A DNA stretch of 64,000 nt from JAVJSD01 sp040219575 (GTDB taxonomy: Bacteria; Planctomycetota; Planctomycetia; Pirellulales; Pirellulaceae), in the NCBI GenBank assembly GCA_040219575.1, contig JAVJSD010000104.1, positions 62,001 through 126,000 of the forward strand, in the 5' to 3' direction. Under the pieces are notes generated by a model. That model searched no databases and was not told where the DNA came from. It saw only the letters and a list, made by a program, of their open reading frames with translations. Below, piece by piece: positions 50,331 through 60,438 of the stretch. The position numbers and the translations under genes were made by a program. Position 1 is the first letter of the stretch, and every line of letters begins with the position of its first letter.

Positions 50331-51110
50331 ATGACTGAGAGAACGATTGGATTCATTGGCGGCGGGCGGATCGCCCGTATTCTCCTCGGCGGTTGGGCGC
50401 GGGCCGGGCGATTGCCGAGCAGGATCGTGGTCAGCGATCCGGACGAAACGAACCTGGCGTTGCTCAAGCAGCAAACTCCCGCCATCGAAGCCGCGCCGGG
50501 CGACAATCACTGGGCGGCGTCACAACAAGTGGTCTTCCTGGCGGCGCCCCCGCCAGTCGTTGTGGAGGCCTTGCGGGACGTCGCCGGTGCATTGACCGAG
50601 GACGCGATCGTGGTCTCGCTGGCCCCGAAGTTCACCATTAGCAGAATCACCGAGCTGCTCAACGGATTCGCGCGAGTCGCCCGTGTGATTCCTAACGCTC
50701 CCTCGCTCGTCGGCGCGGGCTACAACCCGCTCTGTTTTGGTCATGCGATACATGACTCAGAACGCGGCGAGGTTCGCGATTTGTTCGAATCATTGGGCGC
50801 CTGTCCTGAAGTAGACGAGAACAAATTGGAGGCTTACGCCGTGTTAACCGCCATGGGGCCCACGTACTTCTGGCCGCAGTTCACGGCGTTGAAACAACTG
50901 GCCGTGGAATTCGGCCTGACGGAGTCGGAGTCGCACGCCGGTCTGGCAGCGATGGCGGCCGGCGCGCTGCGCGCCATGACGGAATCGAGACTCGACGAGC
51001 ACATGCTGTTGGATCTAATTCCCGCCAAACCGCTGGGCGCCGAGTTGCCGGCGTTTTGCGAGGCCTACAGAACTCGACTCGCGGCAGTTTACGAAAAAAT
51101 CCGGCCCTAG
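50331..51110 (+). CDS. ProC-like NAD(P)-binding dehydrogenase in the arsenic locus
   Basis: A 259-residue protein resembling pyrroline-5-carboxylate reductase. The Rossmann motif is GFIGGGRIARILLGGW at residues 7-22, VFLAAPPPVVVEAL is the NAD-loop strand, and a C-terminal helical domain has AAMAAGALRAM as in ProC dimerisation domains. The proline-pathway substrate is not evident here. It is an outlier between the ArsE-like and ArsF-like genes, on the same strand and within 60 bp of its neighbours, so it is probably co-transcribed with them. ATG 50331 is preferred to GTG 50325 because ACAGGAG is 8 bases upstream. Confidence 0.75.
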   Translation: MTERTIGFIGGGRIARILLGGWARAGRLPSRIVVSDPDETNLALLKQQTPAIEAAPGDNHWAASQQVVFLAAPPPVVVEALRDVAGALTEDAIVVSLAPKFTISRITELLNGFARVARVIPNAPSLVGAGYNPLCFGHAIHDSERGEVRDLFESLGACPEVDENKLEAYAVLTAMGPTYFWPQFTALKQLAVEFGLTESESHAGLAAMAAGALRAMTESRLDEHMLLDLIPAKPLGAELPAFCEAYRTRLAAVYEKIRP

Positions 51111-51148
51111 GCCAAACGCCCCTTCAACTTCCAACAAGGAAACGTTCG

Positions 51149-51667
51149 ATGCTCGCCAAGAAGACAGCCACTGTCGGCCTGCTGCTATTCGTCGGCGCCA
51201 CGCTCGGCGCTCTGTTGATCAATTCGCTGCCGGCGCGGGATGCTCGGGACCAGGCCGACGCGCCGCCGGCGGCGGAATCCTCCGCCGCGAGCGTCGCCTC
51301 GCCGTCGGCCGACGCCGCGCTGCAGGAAGGCATGGTCGCGTATTACTTTCACAGCGACACCCGCTGCCCCACTTGCCGGACGATCGAATCGCTCGCACAG
51401 CAAGCGGTCGAGGATGGTTTCGCCAAAGAACTGGCCGCGGGCACGGTTCAGTGGCGAGTGGTCAACTATCAGCGGCCAGAGAGTCAGTCCGCCGTCGAAC
51501 GGTACGAGATCGTTGCACCGATCGTCGTCCTTTCCAAAGTGCAAGGCGGCGAGGAGATCGCCTGGAAGAGCCTCGACGACGTGTGGCGGTTGACCGACGA
51601 CAAAGCAAAGTTCGTCACGTACGTGCAAGAGGAAGCCAAGAATTTGCAGCGGTCGGCACAGCCATGA
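51149..51667 (+). CDS. arsF: ArsF-type membrane-anchored thioredoxin-like subunit
   Basis: A 172-residue protein with an N-terminal helix anchor (8-26), an Ala/Ser/Asp linker, and a thioredoxin-like domain with the pair C73-P-T-C76 in YYFHSDTRCPTCRTIESL. The pattern VNYQRPESQSAVERYEIVAPIVVLSK matches proteins annotated as nitrophenyl compound nitroreductase subunit ArsF. It may hand a bound trivalent arsenical to ArsG. The start follows ACAAGGAAAC. It directly precedes ArsG. Confidence 0.8.
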   Translation: MLAKKTATVGLLLFVGATLGALLINSLPARDARDQADAPPAAESSAASVASPSADAALQEGMVAYYFHSDTRCPTCRTIESLAQQAVEDGFAKELAAGTVQWRVVNYQRPESQSAVERYEIVAPIVVLSKVQGGEEIAWKSLDDVWRLTDDKAKFVTYVQEEAKNLQRSAQP

Positions 51668-51769
51668 CGCACTGCGGCCGGCGGCGGGGATCGCTTCGCT
51701 TCGGCCGCCGCACGGCAAGGTGACGGCAAGGTGACGGCTGAGGCGTTGAACATCCGAAGGAGAGTCTCG

Positions 51770-52459
51770 ATGCAGGATTTCATCATCGCGGTCGCCACCG
51801 CCTTCTGGTTGGGTTTGCTCACTTCGATCAGCCCCTGCCCGCTGGCGACAAACATCGTCGCCATCAGCTACATCGGTCATCGTACGGGCAGTGTTCGGCA
51901 GGTGTTTTGGAGCGGTATGCTCTATACGCTCGGACGCACCATCGCCTACGTGGCCTTGGCGGTGGTGATCGTCGCCGCGGCCCTCTCGCTGCCGCAGCTT
52001 TCCACGTTCCTGCAGTCGCACATGCACCAGGTTCTTGGCCCCTTGCTGATTATCGTGGGCATGATTCTGCTGGGGTTGCTGCACTTCGACTTCGGCGGGA
52101 CGGGAATCTCCGAGCACTTTCGCCAACGCGTCGACCGCCTGGGACTTTGGGGCGCGCTCCTGCTGGGACTCGTATTCGCCCTTTCGTTCTGCCCCACGTC
52201 GGCAGCCCTCTTCTTCGGCAGCCTGCTTCCCTTGGCGCTCAGCGCCGAGTCGCGCGTCGTGTTGCCTTCCGTCTACGGAGTCGGCACGGCCTTGCCCGTT
52301 TTTGTGTTCGCGTTGGTGATCGCCTTCAGCGCCCAAAGCCTGGGGGCCGCGTTTCACGTTCTCGGCGCCATCGAAAAGTGGGCCCGCCGGGCGACCGGCG
52401 TGGCCTTCATCGCCGTGGGAATCTGGTTTTCCCTAACCCACGTGTTCCACCTCTGGTAA
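51770..52459 (+). CDS. arsG: ArsG-family efflux permease
   Basis: A 229-residue membrane protein with six helices, related to CcdA/DsbD-type transporters. It opens with AFWLGLLTSISPCPLATNIVAISYI (C23), and a matching LSFCPTSAALFFGSLLP lies in the fourth helix region. This pattern is named aromatic aminobenzylarsenical efflux permease ArsG in current annotation. It is a likely channel for arsenicals reduced by the ArsE/ArsF redox proteins. It starts after GAAGGAGAG; an upstream GTG is rejected. Confidence 0.82.
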   Translation: MQDFIIAVATAFWLGLLTSISPCPLATNIVAISYIGHRTGSVRQVFWSGMLYTLGRTIAYVALAVVIVAAALSLPQLSTFLQSHMHQVLGPLLIIVGMILLGLLHFDFGGTGISEHFRQRVDRLGLWGALLLGLVFALSFCPTSAALFFGSLLPLALSAESRVVLPSVYGVGTALPVFVFALVIAFSAQSLGAAFHVLGAIEKWARRATGVAFIAVGIWFSLTHVFHLW

Positions 52460-52626
52460 CCGCTTGTGGTATTTCCATGTTTCCACAATAATCAAAATTA
52501 TCGGTCATGCTCTCGTGCGGAGGCTCCCCTTGATCCTCTCCCTCAATTTCGTTCCCGATTCGCACGATGAACGCGTGAGCACGATTCGCCCAGCGACGCG
52601 CAAGGCCCACAATCGGAGAACAAGCC
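52460..52626. other. Gap between arsG and acr3, with a small dyad
   Basis: ATAATCAAAATTAT (about 52486-52500) is an AT-rich palindrome and CATGCTCTCGTGCGG follows at 52506, resembling half of the repeat family at 20114. A separate promoter or ArsR site for acr3 is possible but not shown. Confidence 0.4.
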
Positions 52627-53865
<1,239 letters not shown>

Positions 53866-53881
53866 TTTGGGAGATCTCGAA

Positions 53882-54130
53882 ATGACTGAGCGTCGAGCCT
53901 GCTACGGAAAGATGTTCCCCGACGTGCTGCATCTACAGAACGACCGACCGCAACATGGAAAGGTCTTTTCGGTAGTGTTGGAGCGGGCGGGCGGCTTGTG
54001 GCGCAGCAACCGACAAGTGACCGCCGACATGAGCGAGTGGGACGAGTGCCGTGAGTGCCCGCTCTTCGAGGAGTGCTACAAGTTCTCCATGGCGAAGCTG
54101 GCGCTGTCGTCGGCCGTCATGGCGGAGTAA
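53882..54130 (+). CDS. Small four-cysteine protein between acr3 and arsC
   Basis: Eighty-two residues, start ATG 53882 after GGGAG; an ATG at 53858 overlapping acr3 is less likely. Its cysteines are C7, and C56-R-E-C59 with C65 (DECRECPLFEECYKFSMAKLAL). The CxxC...C cluster in the C-terminal half suggests zinc or metalloid binding. I do not recognise a family. Tight packing between acr3 and arsC means it belongs to the operon; arsenic chaperoning is only a guess. Confidence 0.65.
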   Translation: MTERRACYGKMFPDVLHLQNDRPQHGKVFSVVLERAGGLWRSNRQVTADMSEWDECRECPLFEECYKFSMAKLALSSAVMAE

Positions 54131-54157
54131 CAGAAACCATCAAGGTGAGTGGGCGCG

Positions 54158-54586
54158 ATGAGCAAGCCTGCCGTTCTCTTTCTTTGCACGGGAAATTCCG
54201 CCCGCAGTCAAATGGCCGAGGCGCTACTGAGGAAGCATGCTGGCGATCGGTTTGTCGTCTACAGCGCCGGGCTCGAGCCCAAAGGCGTTCATCCGCTGAC
54301 AATTCAGGTCATGGAGGAGTTGGGCGTCTCTCTTGCCGAACATCGTTCCAAGTCGCTCGACGAGTTCTTGGGGAGGACCCCCGTTCGCTACGTCATCGTC
54401 GTGTGCGAGGGAGCGGAGCGACGCTGTCCGAGCGTCTGGCCGTTTGGCGCTACGACGTTGTTCTGGCCGTTTGACGACCCTGCGGCCTATGAAGGGAGCC
54501 GGGAAGCGCGCCTCGAGAAATTTCGCAGCGTTCGAGACCAGATCGACGACAAGATCCGATCGTGGCTGGCGGGAGCGGAAAATTGA
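54158..54586 (+). CDS. arsC: Thioredoxin-coupled arsenate reductase
   Basis: A 142-residue LMW-phosphatase-fold arsenate reductase. The P-loop is C10-TGNSARS, and the two other redox cysteines are C83 and C90 (VVCEGAERRC), the same arrangement as C10/C82/C89 of the pI258 enzyme; DDPAAYEG closes the family pattern. It reduces As(V) to As(III), the substrate of Acr3, with thioredoxin as electron donor. It ends the rightward arsenic operon. Confidence 0.92.
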   Translation: MSKPAVLFLCTGNSARSQMAEALLRKHAGDRFVVYSAGLEPKGVHPLTIQVMEELGVSLAEHRSKSLDEFLGRTPVRYVIVVCEGAERRCPSVWPFGATTLFWPFDDPAAYEGSREARLEKFRSVRDQIDDKIRSWLAGAEN

Positions 54587-54811
54587 ACTGCCGCCAGTGA
54601 AGCGCGTCGATGACCGGGTTGCCCAGCAACGGAACACACGCGGCCGCATGAGCCGCCTCCGTGGGGAACGCAGCAAGGGCGACACCACGAAGGCCGCGAA
54701 GGGCACGAAGAAAGTAGAAGCCGATCAGATTCGATCCGACTTCTTCCGCTTGCAGCGCCGGCAGAGCAACGGGATGCGGTGCTCAGAAAGTGCCGCCCCT
54801 GACCACCACTT

Positions 54812-55762
<951 letters not shown>

Positions 55763-55875
55763 GGCGAAGCCCTTTCTTCAAGAAACGCCAAATCGCCCGA
55801 CTGCGGCGGGCGACAAAGAAAACGGCGTGATTCACCCAGTTGTTGAACTACACATTGGCATCGCTTCACTCTCGG

Positions 55876-57081
55876 CTATTGCGCCAAACCACGGATCGCC
55901 TCGGCGAGGATGTCGCAACCCTCGTCGATCTGCTCGTCGGTGAGCGTCATGGCGGGCAACAGCCGCACGACGGTGCCTTGCGTGCAGTTGATAAGCAGGC
56001 GTCGCGCGAGGCAGTCCTTGACGACCTGCGAACCGTCGACCGTCAACTCGACGCCGATCATCAGCCCCAGCACGCGGACCTCCTTGATGGTCGAACACTC
56101 CTCGCGGAGGGCTTCCAGCCGCGTGCGGAATCGCTCGCCGATTTGTTTGGCACGCGCGAGCAGATTGCCCTGTTCGATCATCTCCAGCGTCGCGATGCCG
56201 GCCCGGGCCGCGATGGGGTTGCCGCCGAAGGTGGCCGCGTGCATGCCGGGCCGCAGGCTGGGGGCGATCTCGTGCGTGGTGAGCATCGCCGCCCCGGCGA
56301 TGCCCCCGCAGAGCGCCTTGGCCAGCGTCATCACGTCGGGCGTGACGCCGAAGTGCTGGTAGGCGAACCATTCGCCGGTGCGTCCACAACCGGCCTGCAC
56401 CTCGTCGAAAATCAGCAGCAGTTCGTTGTCGTCCGCCAGCTTCCGCAGTCCGGCGAGGAAGCCCTCGGGCGGGATGCGGATGCCGCCTTCGCCCTGCACC
56501 GGCTCGATCATGATGGCGCAGGTCTCGTCGTCGATGAGTTTCTCGACCGCCTCCAGGTCGCCGAAGGGAGCGTATTGGAAGCCGGCCACCATCGGGCCAA
56601 GTCCTTCGTGATACTTGGGCTGGGCGGTGGCGGTGACGGCGGCCATCGTGCGGCCGTGAAAGCCGCCGGTGAAGGTGATGATCTTGTAGCGGTGCGGCGG
56701 CGTGTGCAGGCGGGCCAGCTTGATGGCGGCCTCGTTGGCCTCGGCGCCGGAGTTGCAGAAGAAGGCCTGTCCGCCGAAGCTCCGCTCGGAGAGCATCTTG
56801 GCCCACAGGCCTTGCGACTCGAAGTGCCAGGTGTTGGGGACGTGGATCAGCGTGGCGACCTGCTCCTGGACCGCCTTGACCACGCCTTCCGGACAATGCC
56901 CCAGCAGGTTGCAGCCCCAACCGGGGAACAGGTCGAGATAGCGATTGCCTTCCTGGTCCCAGACGTACGATCCCTCACCACGAACGAGGCTGACGCCGTA
57001 GCGGCCGTAATTGGGAATCACGTACTTCTTGAACAACTCGACGACGTCGTTGCTGCTGGTGAGCGTGTCGGTCGTGGCCAC
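55876..57081 (-). CDS. argD: Acetylornithine aminotransferase
   Basis: A 401-residue class III aminotransferase. The PLP lysine is K255 in VMTLAKALCGGI, and GWGCNLLGHC (54-63), FFCNSGAEANEAAIKLAR and IMIEPVQGEGGI mark the acetylornithine subgroup. Position between argB and argF supports this role over other ornithine aminotransferases. It converts N-acetylglutamate semialdehyde to N-acetylornithine. The lead sequence MATTDTLTSSNDVV is polar and not an export signal. Confidence 0.93.
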   Translation of the reverse strand: MATTDTLTSSNDVVELFKKYVIPNYGRYGVSLVRGEGSYVWDQEGNRYLDLFPGWGCNLLGHCPEGVVKAVQEQVATLIHVPNTWHFESQGLWAKMLSERSFGGQAFFCNSGAEANEAAIKLARLHTPPHRYKIITFTGGFHGRTMAAVTATAQPKYHEGLGPMVAGFQYAPFGDLEAVEKLIDDETCAIMIEPVQGEGGIRIPPEGFLAGLRKLADDNELLLIFDEVQAGCGRTGEWFAYQHFGVTPDVMTLAKALCGGIAGAAMLTTHEIAPSLRPGMHAATFGGNPIAARAGIATLEMIEQGNLLARAKQIGERFRTRLEALREECSTIKEVRVLGLMIGVELTVDGSQVVKDCLARRLLINCTQGTVVRLLPAMTLTDEQIDEGCDILAEAIRGLAQ

Positions 57082-57230
57082 GGCGAATCTCCTGTTCGTT
57101 GCAACTTGTTCGGGGCGAGAAGCCCGCAGGACACGCGAAGGGGGTTATGGGTTCATGTCGTCGCGCGAGGCCCCTGGCCCGTCGAAGGAGTTGGTTGAGA
57201 CGTAGCCCACACGGCCCGGGGCCATTCTCC

Positions 57231-58118
57231 TCAGGTTTCATCCTTGACGATCTGGGTTCCAACACCTTGGGTGGTGAAGATTTCCAATAGCAGCGAATGA
57301 CGGAGGCGGCCGTCGATGATGTGGACCTTCTTCACGCCCTTGGCCAGCGTGTCGAGGCAGCCCTGGACTTTGGGAATCATGCCGGAATCGATGGCGCCGT
57401 CGGAGATCAACTTGCCGGCCTCGGTCTCGGTCAGCGAATGGATGAGCGAGTCGGGATCGTTCTTGTCCTTGAGCACTCCCGGCACGTCGCTGAGCACGAC
57501 GAGTTTCTCGGCCTCGAGGGCCTGGGCGACGGCGGTGGCGGCGGTGTCGGCGTTGACGTTCAACTTCTGGCCGGTGTCGACGTCGAGGCACATCGAGGGG
57601 ATCACCGGCACCTGGTCGGCGTAGCAGAAGCGGTCGATGATGCGTCGTTCGACGTTGGTCACCTCGCCCACGTGGCCCAGGTCGATGGCCTCGCCGTCGT
57701 CGCCCTGCAGCGTGATCCGCTTGCCGAACAGTACGTTGTTGGTGCGGAAGTTGAGGTTCATCGCCCGGCCGCCGACCAATTCGATCTGATCCGCCAGCCA
57801 TTCGTTGGTTTCGTAGGCCAACACCTTCTCGACGATCGCCAGCGTGGCGTCGTCGGTGTAGCGGCGTCCCTGAATGAATCGCGGCTCGATGCCCGCCTCG
57901 TCCATCGCCCGACTGATGGCCGCCCCGCCGCCGTGCACCAGCACGGGCCGCATGCCGACGGTCTCCATGAAGAGGATGTCCAACAGCACGTGCCGCAGCG
58001 CGTTCTCGTCTTCCAGCACGCGGCCGCCGATCTTGATCACCGTGATCTTGTCGCGGAAGCGGCGGATGTAGCCGAGCGCTTCGATCAGCGTATCGGCCTT
58101 GGCGATGGCTTCTTGCAA
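57231..58118 (-). CDS. argB: Acetylglutamate kinase
   Basis: A 295-residue amino-acid kinase. It begins IAKADTLIEALGYIRRFRDK, followed by VIKIGGRVLED, VLVHGGGAAISRAMDEAG and LVVLSDVPGVLKDKNDP, the standard ArgB elements. It phosphorylates N-acetylglutamate, the controlled step of arginine synthesis. The only usable start is TTG 58118, with a GGAG upstream. First gene of the argBDF unit, 149 bp before argD. Confidence 0.94.
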   Translation of the reverse strand: MQEAIAKADTLIEALGYIRRFRDKITVIKIGGRVLEDENALRHVLLDILFMETVGMRPVLVHGGGAAISRAMDEAGIEPRFIQGRRYTDDATLAIVEKVLAYETNEWLADQIELVGGRAMNLNFRTNNVLFGKRITLQGDDGEAIDLGHVGEVTNVERRIIDRFCYADQVPVIPSMCLDVDTGQKLNVNADTAATAVAQALEAEKLVVLSDVPGVLKDKNDPDSLIHSLTETEAGKLISDGAIDSGMIPKVQGCLDTLAKGVKKVHIIDGRLRHSLLLEIFTTQGVGTQIVKDET

Positions 58119-58626
58119 GGGGCGGCTCCGGCGAGGTTTCGAAGGTCGCGTAGCGTGTGCAATAACGATCGGGACGACTCCTTCCCTGTCGTGAGGCAGT
58201 CGTGTGGGAAACCTCGCATTCTAAGATTGAGCAAAAACGGTCGTCAACGGGCGAAACGCCTCTTTTTGCCTTGTTAACCTGCGACGAAGGAAAAAAAGGG
58301 AACCGCTGATGATCGCTCATGGAACGCGAATAAGTTGCGAACCACGTCTTCAAGGCATCGTTCCCCCCATGCAGGTCGATCCGAGGGATGACGCCTTTAG
58401 GACCACACGATCGATGCGTGGGTTGTCATTCATCAGCGTTCCATCAGCGTTCGTCAGCGGTTCGTCCGTGAATGTCGTTCGCCAGTGAAAGCGGTTTGTC
58501 GGTTAAGTCGTTTTCCCGTCAGCGGTTCGAAGCTTGCAGGCTCGTCCGCCGGTTGTCGGTTCGCGGAGATTCGACCATCATGGCGGCTCGCAGAAATTCT
58601 CCGTTTTCCACCCAGATGCCCGAATC
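58119..58626. other. Divergent intergenic region with degenerate short repeats
   Basis: This 508-bp gap separates argB and the menaquinone-type gene. It contains repeated ATCAGCGTTC/GTCAGCGGTTC units (58431-58470, 58516-58528) and an inverted AACCGCTGATGATCGCTCATGG copy at 58300-58321, so it looks like eroded repetitive DNA. An A-rich run (58290-58297) is present. No gene or clear promoter is seen. Confidence 0.5.
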
Positions 58627-59511
58627 ATGTCCGAAACCACCACCGCCCAAAAGCAACTGATCCGTGTCGGCCACAGCCCGGATCCCGACGACGCCTTCAT
58701 GTTTTACGCGCTGGCCAAGGACGCGATCGACACGGGGCCGTACCGCTTCGAGCATGAACTGGTCGATATCGAGACGCTGAACCGTCGGGCGTTTCACGGC
58801 GAACTGGAGCTGACGGCCGTCAGCCTGCACGCCTACGCCCACCTGGCCGACAAGTACCTGCTCTGCCCCTGCGGCGCCAGCATGGGCGACCAGTACGGCC
58901 CCATGGTGGTTACGCGCCGGCCGCGTTCGCTCGACGAGTTGCGAGCGGACGAGGCCGCGTCGATCGCCGTGCCGGGCACGCTGACCACCGCCTTTTTGGC
59001 GCTGCGGATGTGCCTGGGACGCGAGTTTCCGCACGTGATCGTGCCGTTCGATCAGATCATCGAAGCCACGGTCGCGGGCGAGTACAACGGCGAGAAGGTC
59101 GACGCCGGCCTCATCATTCACGAGGGGCAACTCACCTATGCGGAAGAGAATCTGCAACTGGTGGCGGACATGGGCAAGTGGTGGTACGAGGAGACCGGCC
59201 TGCCGCTGCCGTTGGGGGCCAACGCCATCCGCAAGGACCTGGGCGAGCCGGTGATCGGCGATGTGACGCGGCTGCTGCACGAGAGCATCAAGTACGGCCT
59301 CGACCATCGGCAGGCGGCGCTCGACTACGCGCTCGGATTCGGTCGCGGACTCGATCACGCCAAGGCCGATGAATTCGTGGGAATGTACGTCAACGACTGG
59401 ACGCTCGATTTCGGCGAACGCGGCCGCGAAGCGGTTCGGCAATTGCTGGCCAAAGGTCACGAGGCGGGCGTGATTCCGACGTTGGTGGTTCCCGAGTTTT
59501 CGGCAATGTAG
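58627..59511 (+). CDS. MqnA/MqnD-family menaquinone biosynthesis protein
   Basis: A 294-residue periplasmic-binding-protein-like fold of the MqnA/MqnD/SBP family. It starts IRVGHSPDPDDAFMFYAL, the MqnD-type beginning. Later segments TLTTAFLALRMCLG and DAGLIIHEGQLTYAEENL carry the histidine used as active-site base in MqnD. It would make 1,4-dihydroxy-6-naphthoate in the futalosine route to menaquinone. There is no signal peptide, so the call is an enzyme rather than a transporter subunit. The planctomycete branch is somewhat divergent, so MqnD versus MqnA is not absolutely certain. Confidence 0.72.
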   Translation: MSETTTAQKQLIRVGHSPDPDDAFMFYALAKDAIDTGPYRFEHELVDIETLNRRAFHGELELTAVSLHAYAHLADKYLLCPCGASMGDQYGPMVVTRRPRSLDELRADEAASIAVPGTLTTAFLALRMCLGREFPHVIVPFDQIIEATVAGEYNGEKVDAGLIIHEGQLTYAEENLQLVADMGKWWYEETGLPLPLGANAIRKDLGEPVIGDVTRLLHESIKYGLDHRQAALDYALGFGRGLDHAKADEFVGMYVNDWTLDFGERGREAVRQLLAKGHEAGVIPTLVVPEFSAM

Positions 59512-59627
59512 GCGGCGAAAGAATGGGGCGCGAATGAAGCGCAGGCCGCAAGAACTGGCCGCCGCGGCGAGCGGCGTCTAGAATGGGGTGTCGCGGAACA
59601 TTCGCCCCCTCCACGCGCGCCTGCCGG

Positions 59628-59891
59628 ATGTCGCAACCCTCCAAACCGCCGCTCCCACCACCGCCTCCCCCTGAAGAACCGCAGCGCGGGCCTTCCTGGC
59701 TATCGCTATTCCTGGCGACGCTGCTGGGCCTGATCGCCGTGGCCACGCTGTTCTTCATCACCAACGGCGTGCTGGGCGGTGTGATCGTCGTGGGAGGCGT
59801 GATCTTCGCCATCACCGCGCTGCATTACTTCGTGTGGGGCCGTTGGCTGGAACGCACCATCCGCGACGCGGAAGAGTTCGACGAGCCGTGA
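59628..59891 (+). CDS. Small proline-rich membrane protein
   Basis: An 87-residue protein. A Pro-rich cytosolic segment (PPLPPPPPPEEPQ) is followed by two close helices (25-45, 48-68) and a charged end. ATG 59628 was chosen over 59583 because the earlier part has no hydrophobic or conserved character. No family recognised; convergent with the minus-strand cdd gene. Probably expressed, function unknown. Confidence 0.5.
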   Translation: MSQPSKPPLPPPPPPEEPQRGPSWLSLFLATLLGLIAVATLFFITNGVLGGVIVVGGVIFAITALHYFVWGRWLERTIRDAEEFDEP

Positions 59892-60033
59892 GCGGCGCGG
59901 CGCTGGCCGCCGGAGTGTTGGGCGAGAGAACGCCCCCGCAGCCGACGCCTTGCCACTCATTCACGGCCGAGGGCGGCCATGCTACGAACCACTGAGCCGC
60001 TGGTGGTGTTCGCCGGGGGCGGCCATGTTACTT

Positions 60034-60438
60034 CTACTTGGTGAAGCGAAAGCCGAGAGGTAACAGCTCGCTGAGGCGGTGCTCGGTGACTTTCTCGGGT
60101 TGCTCGGCATCGGTCAGCAACACGCGGAAGTCGCCGAACTCGGCGGCGAATTGGCGGCAGGCGCCGCACATCGACTGGCCGCCGGGGGTGGCGACCGCGA
60201 GGGCTTCGAATTCTCGTGCGCCGGAGGCGACAGCCGTTGAGATCGCTACGCGTTCGGCGCAGATGGTCAGCCCGTACGAGGCGTTTTCGACGTTCACGCC
60301 GGTGACGACTCCGCCGCCGCGCAATCGCAGCGCCGCCCCCACCAGAAAGTTCGAATACGGCGCGTAGGCGTGCCGCCGCACTTCGCAAGCGGCGCGGACC
60401 AGTTCGGCGTCGTCTAGTGAAAGCTCGGGCAGATTCAC
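60034..60438 (-). CDS. cdd: Cytidine deaminase
   Basis: A 134-residue homotetrameric-type cytidine deaminase. The substrate strand is YAPYSNFLVGAAL, and zinc is bound by C60 in CAER (E62 the proton shuttle) and by C91 and C94 in CGACRQ. It converts cytidine and deoxycytidine to uridine and deoxyuridine in salvage. The GTG start overlaps the deoA stop (GTGA), so it is translated with deoA. Confidence 0.93.
   Translation of the reverse strand: MNLPELSLDDAELVRAACEVRRHAYAPYSNFLVGAALRLRGGGVVTGVNVENASYGLTICAERVAISTAVASGAREFEALAVATPGGQSMCGACRQFAAEFGDFRVLLTDAEQPEKVTEHRLSELLPLGFRFTK

Noticed and set aside
54587..54811. Small coding frame between arsC and argF
   Set aside because: Low-complexity Arg/Lys-rich reading with no ribosome site; it is the convergent gap.
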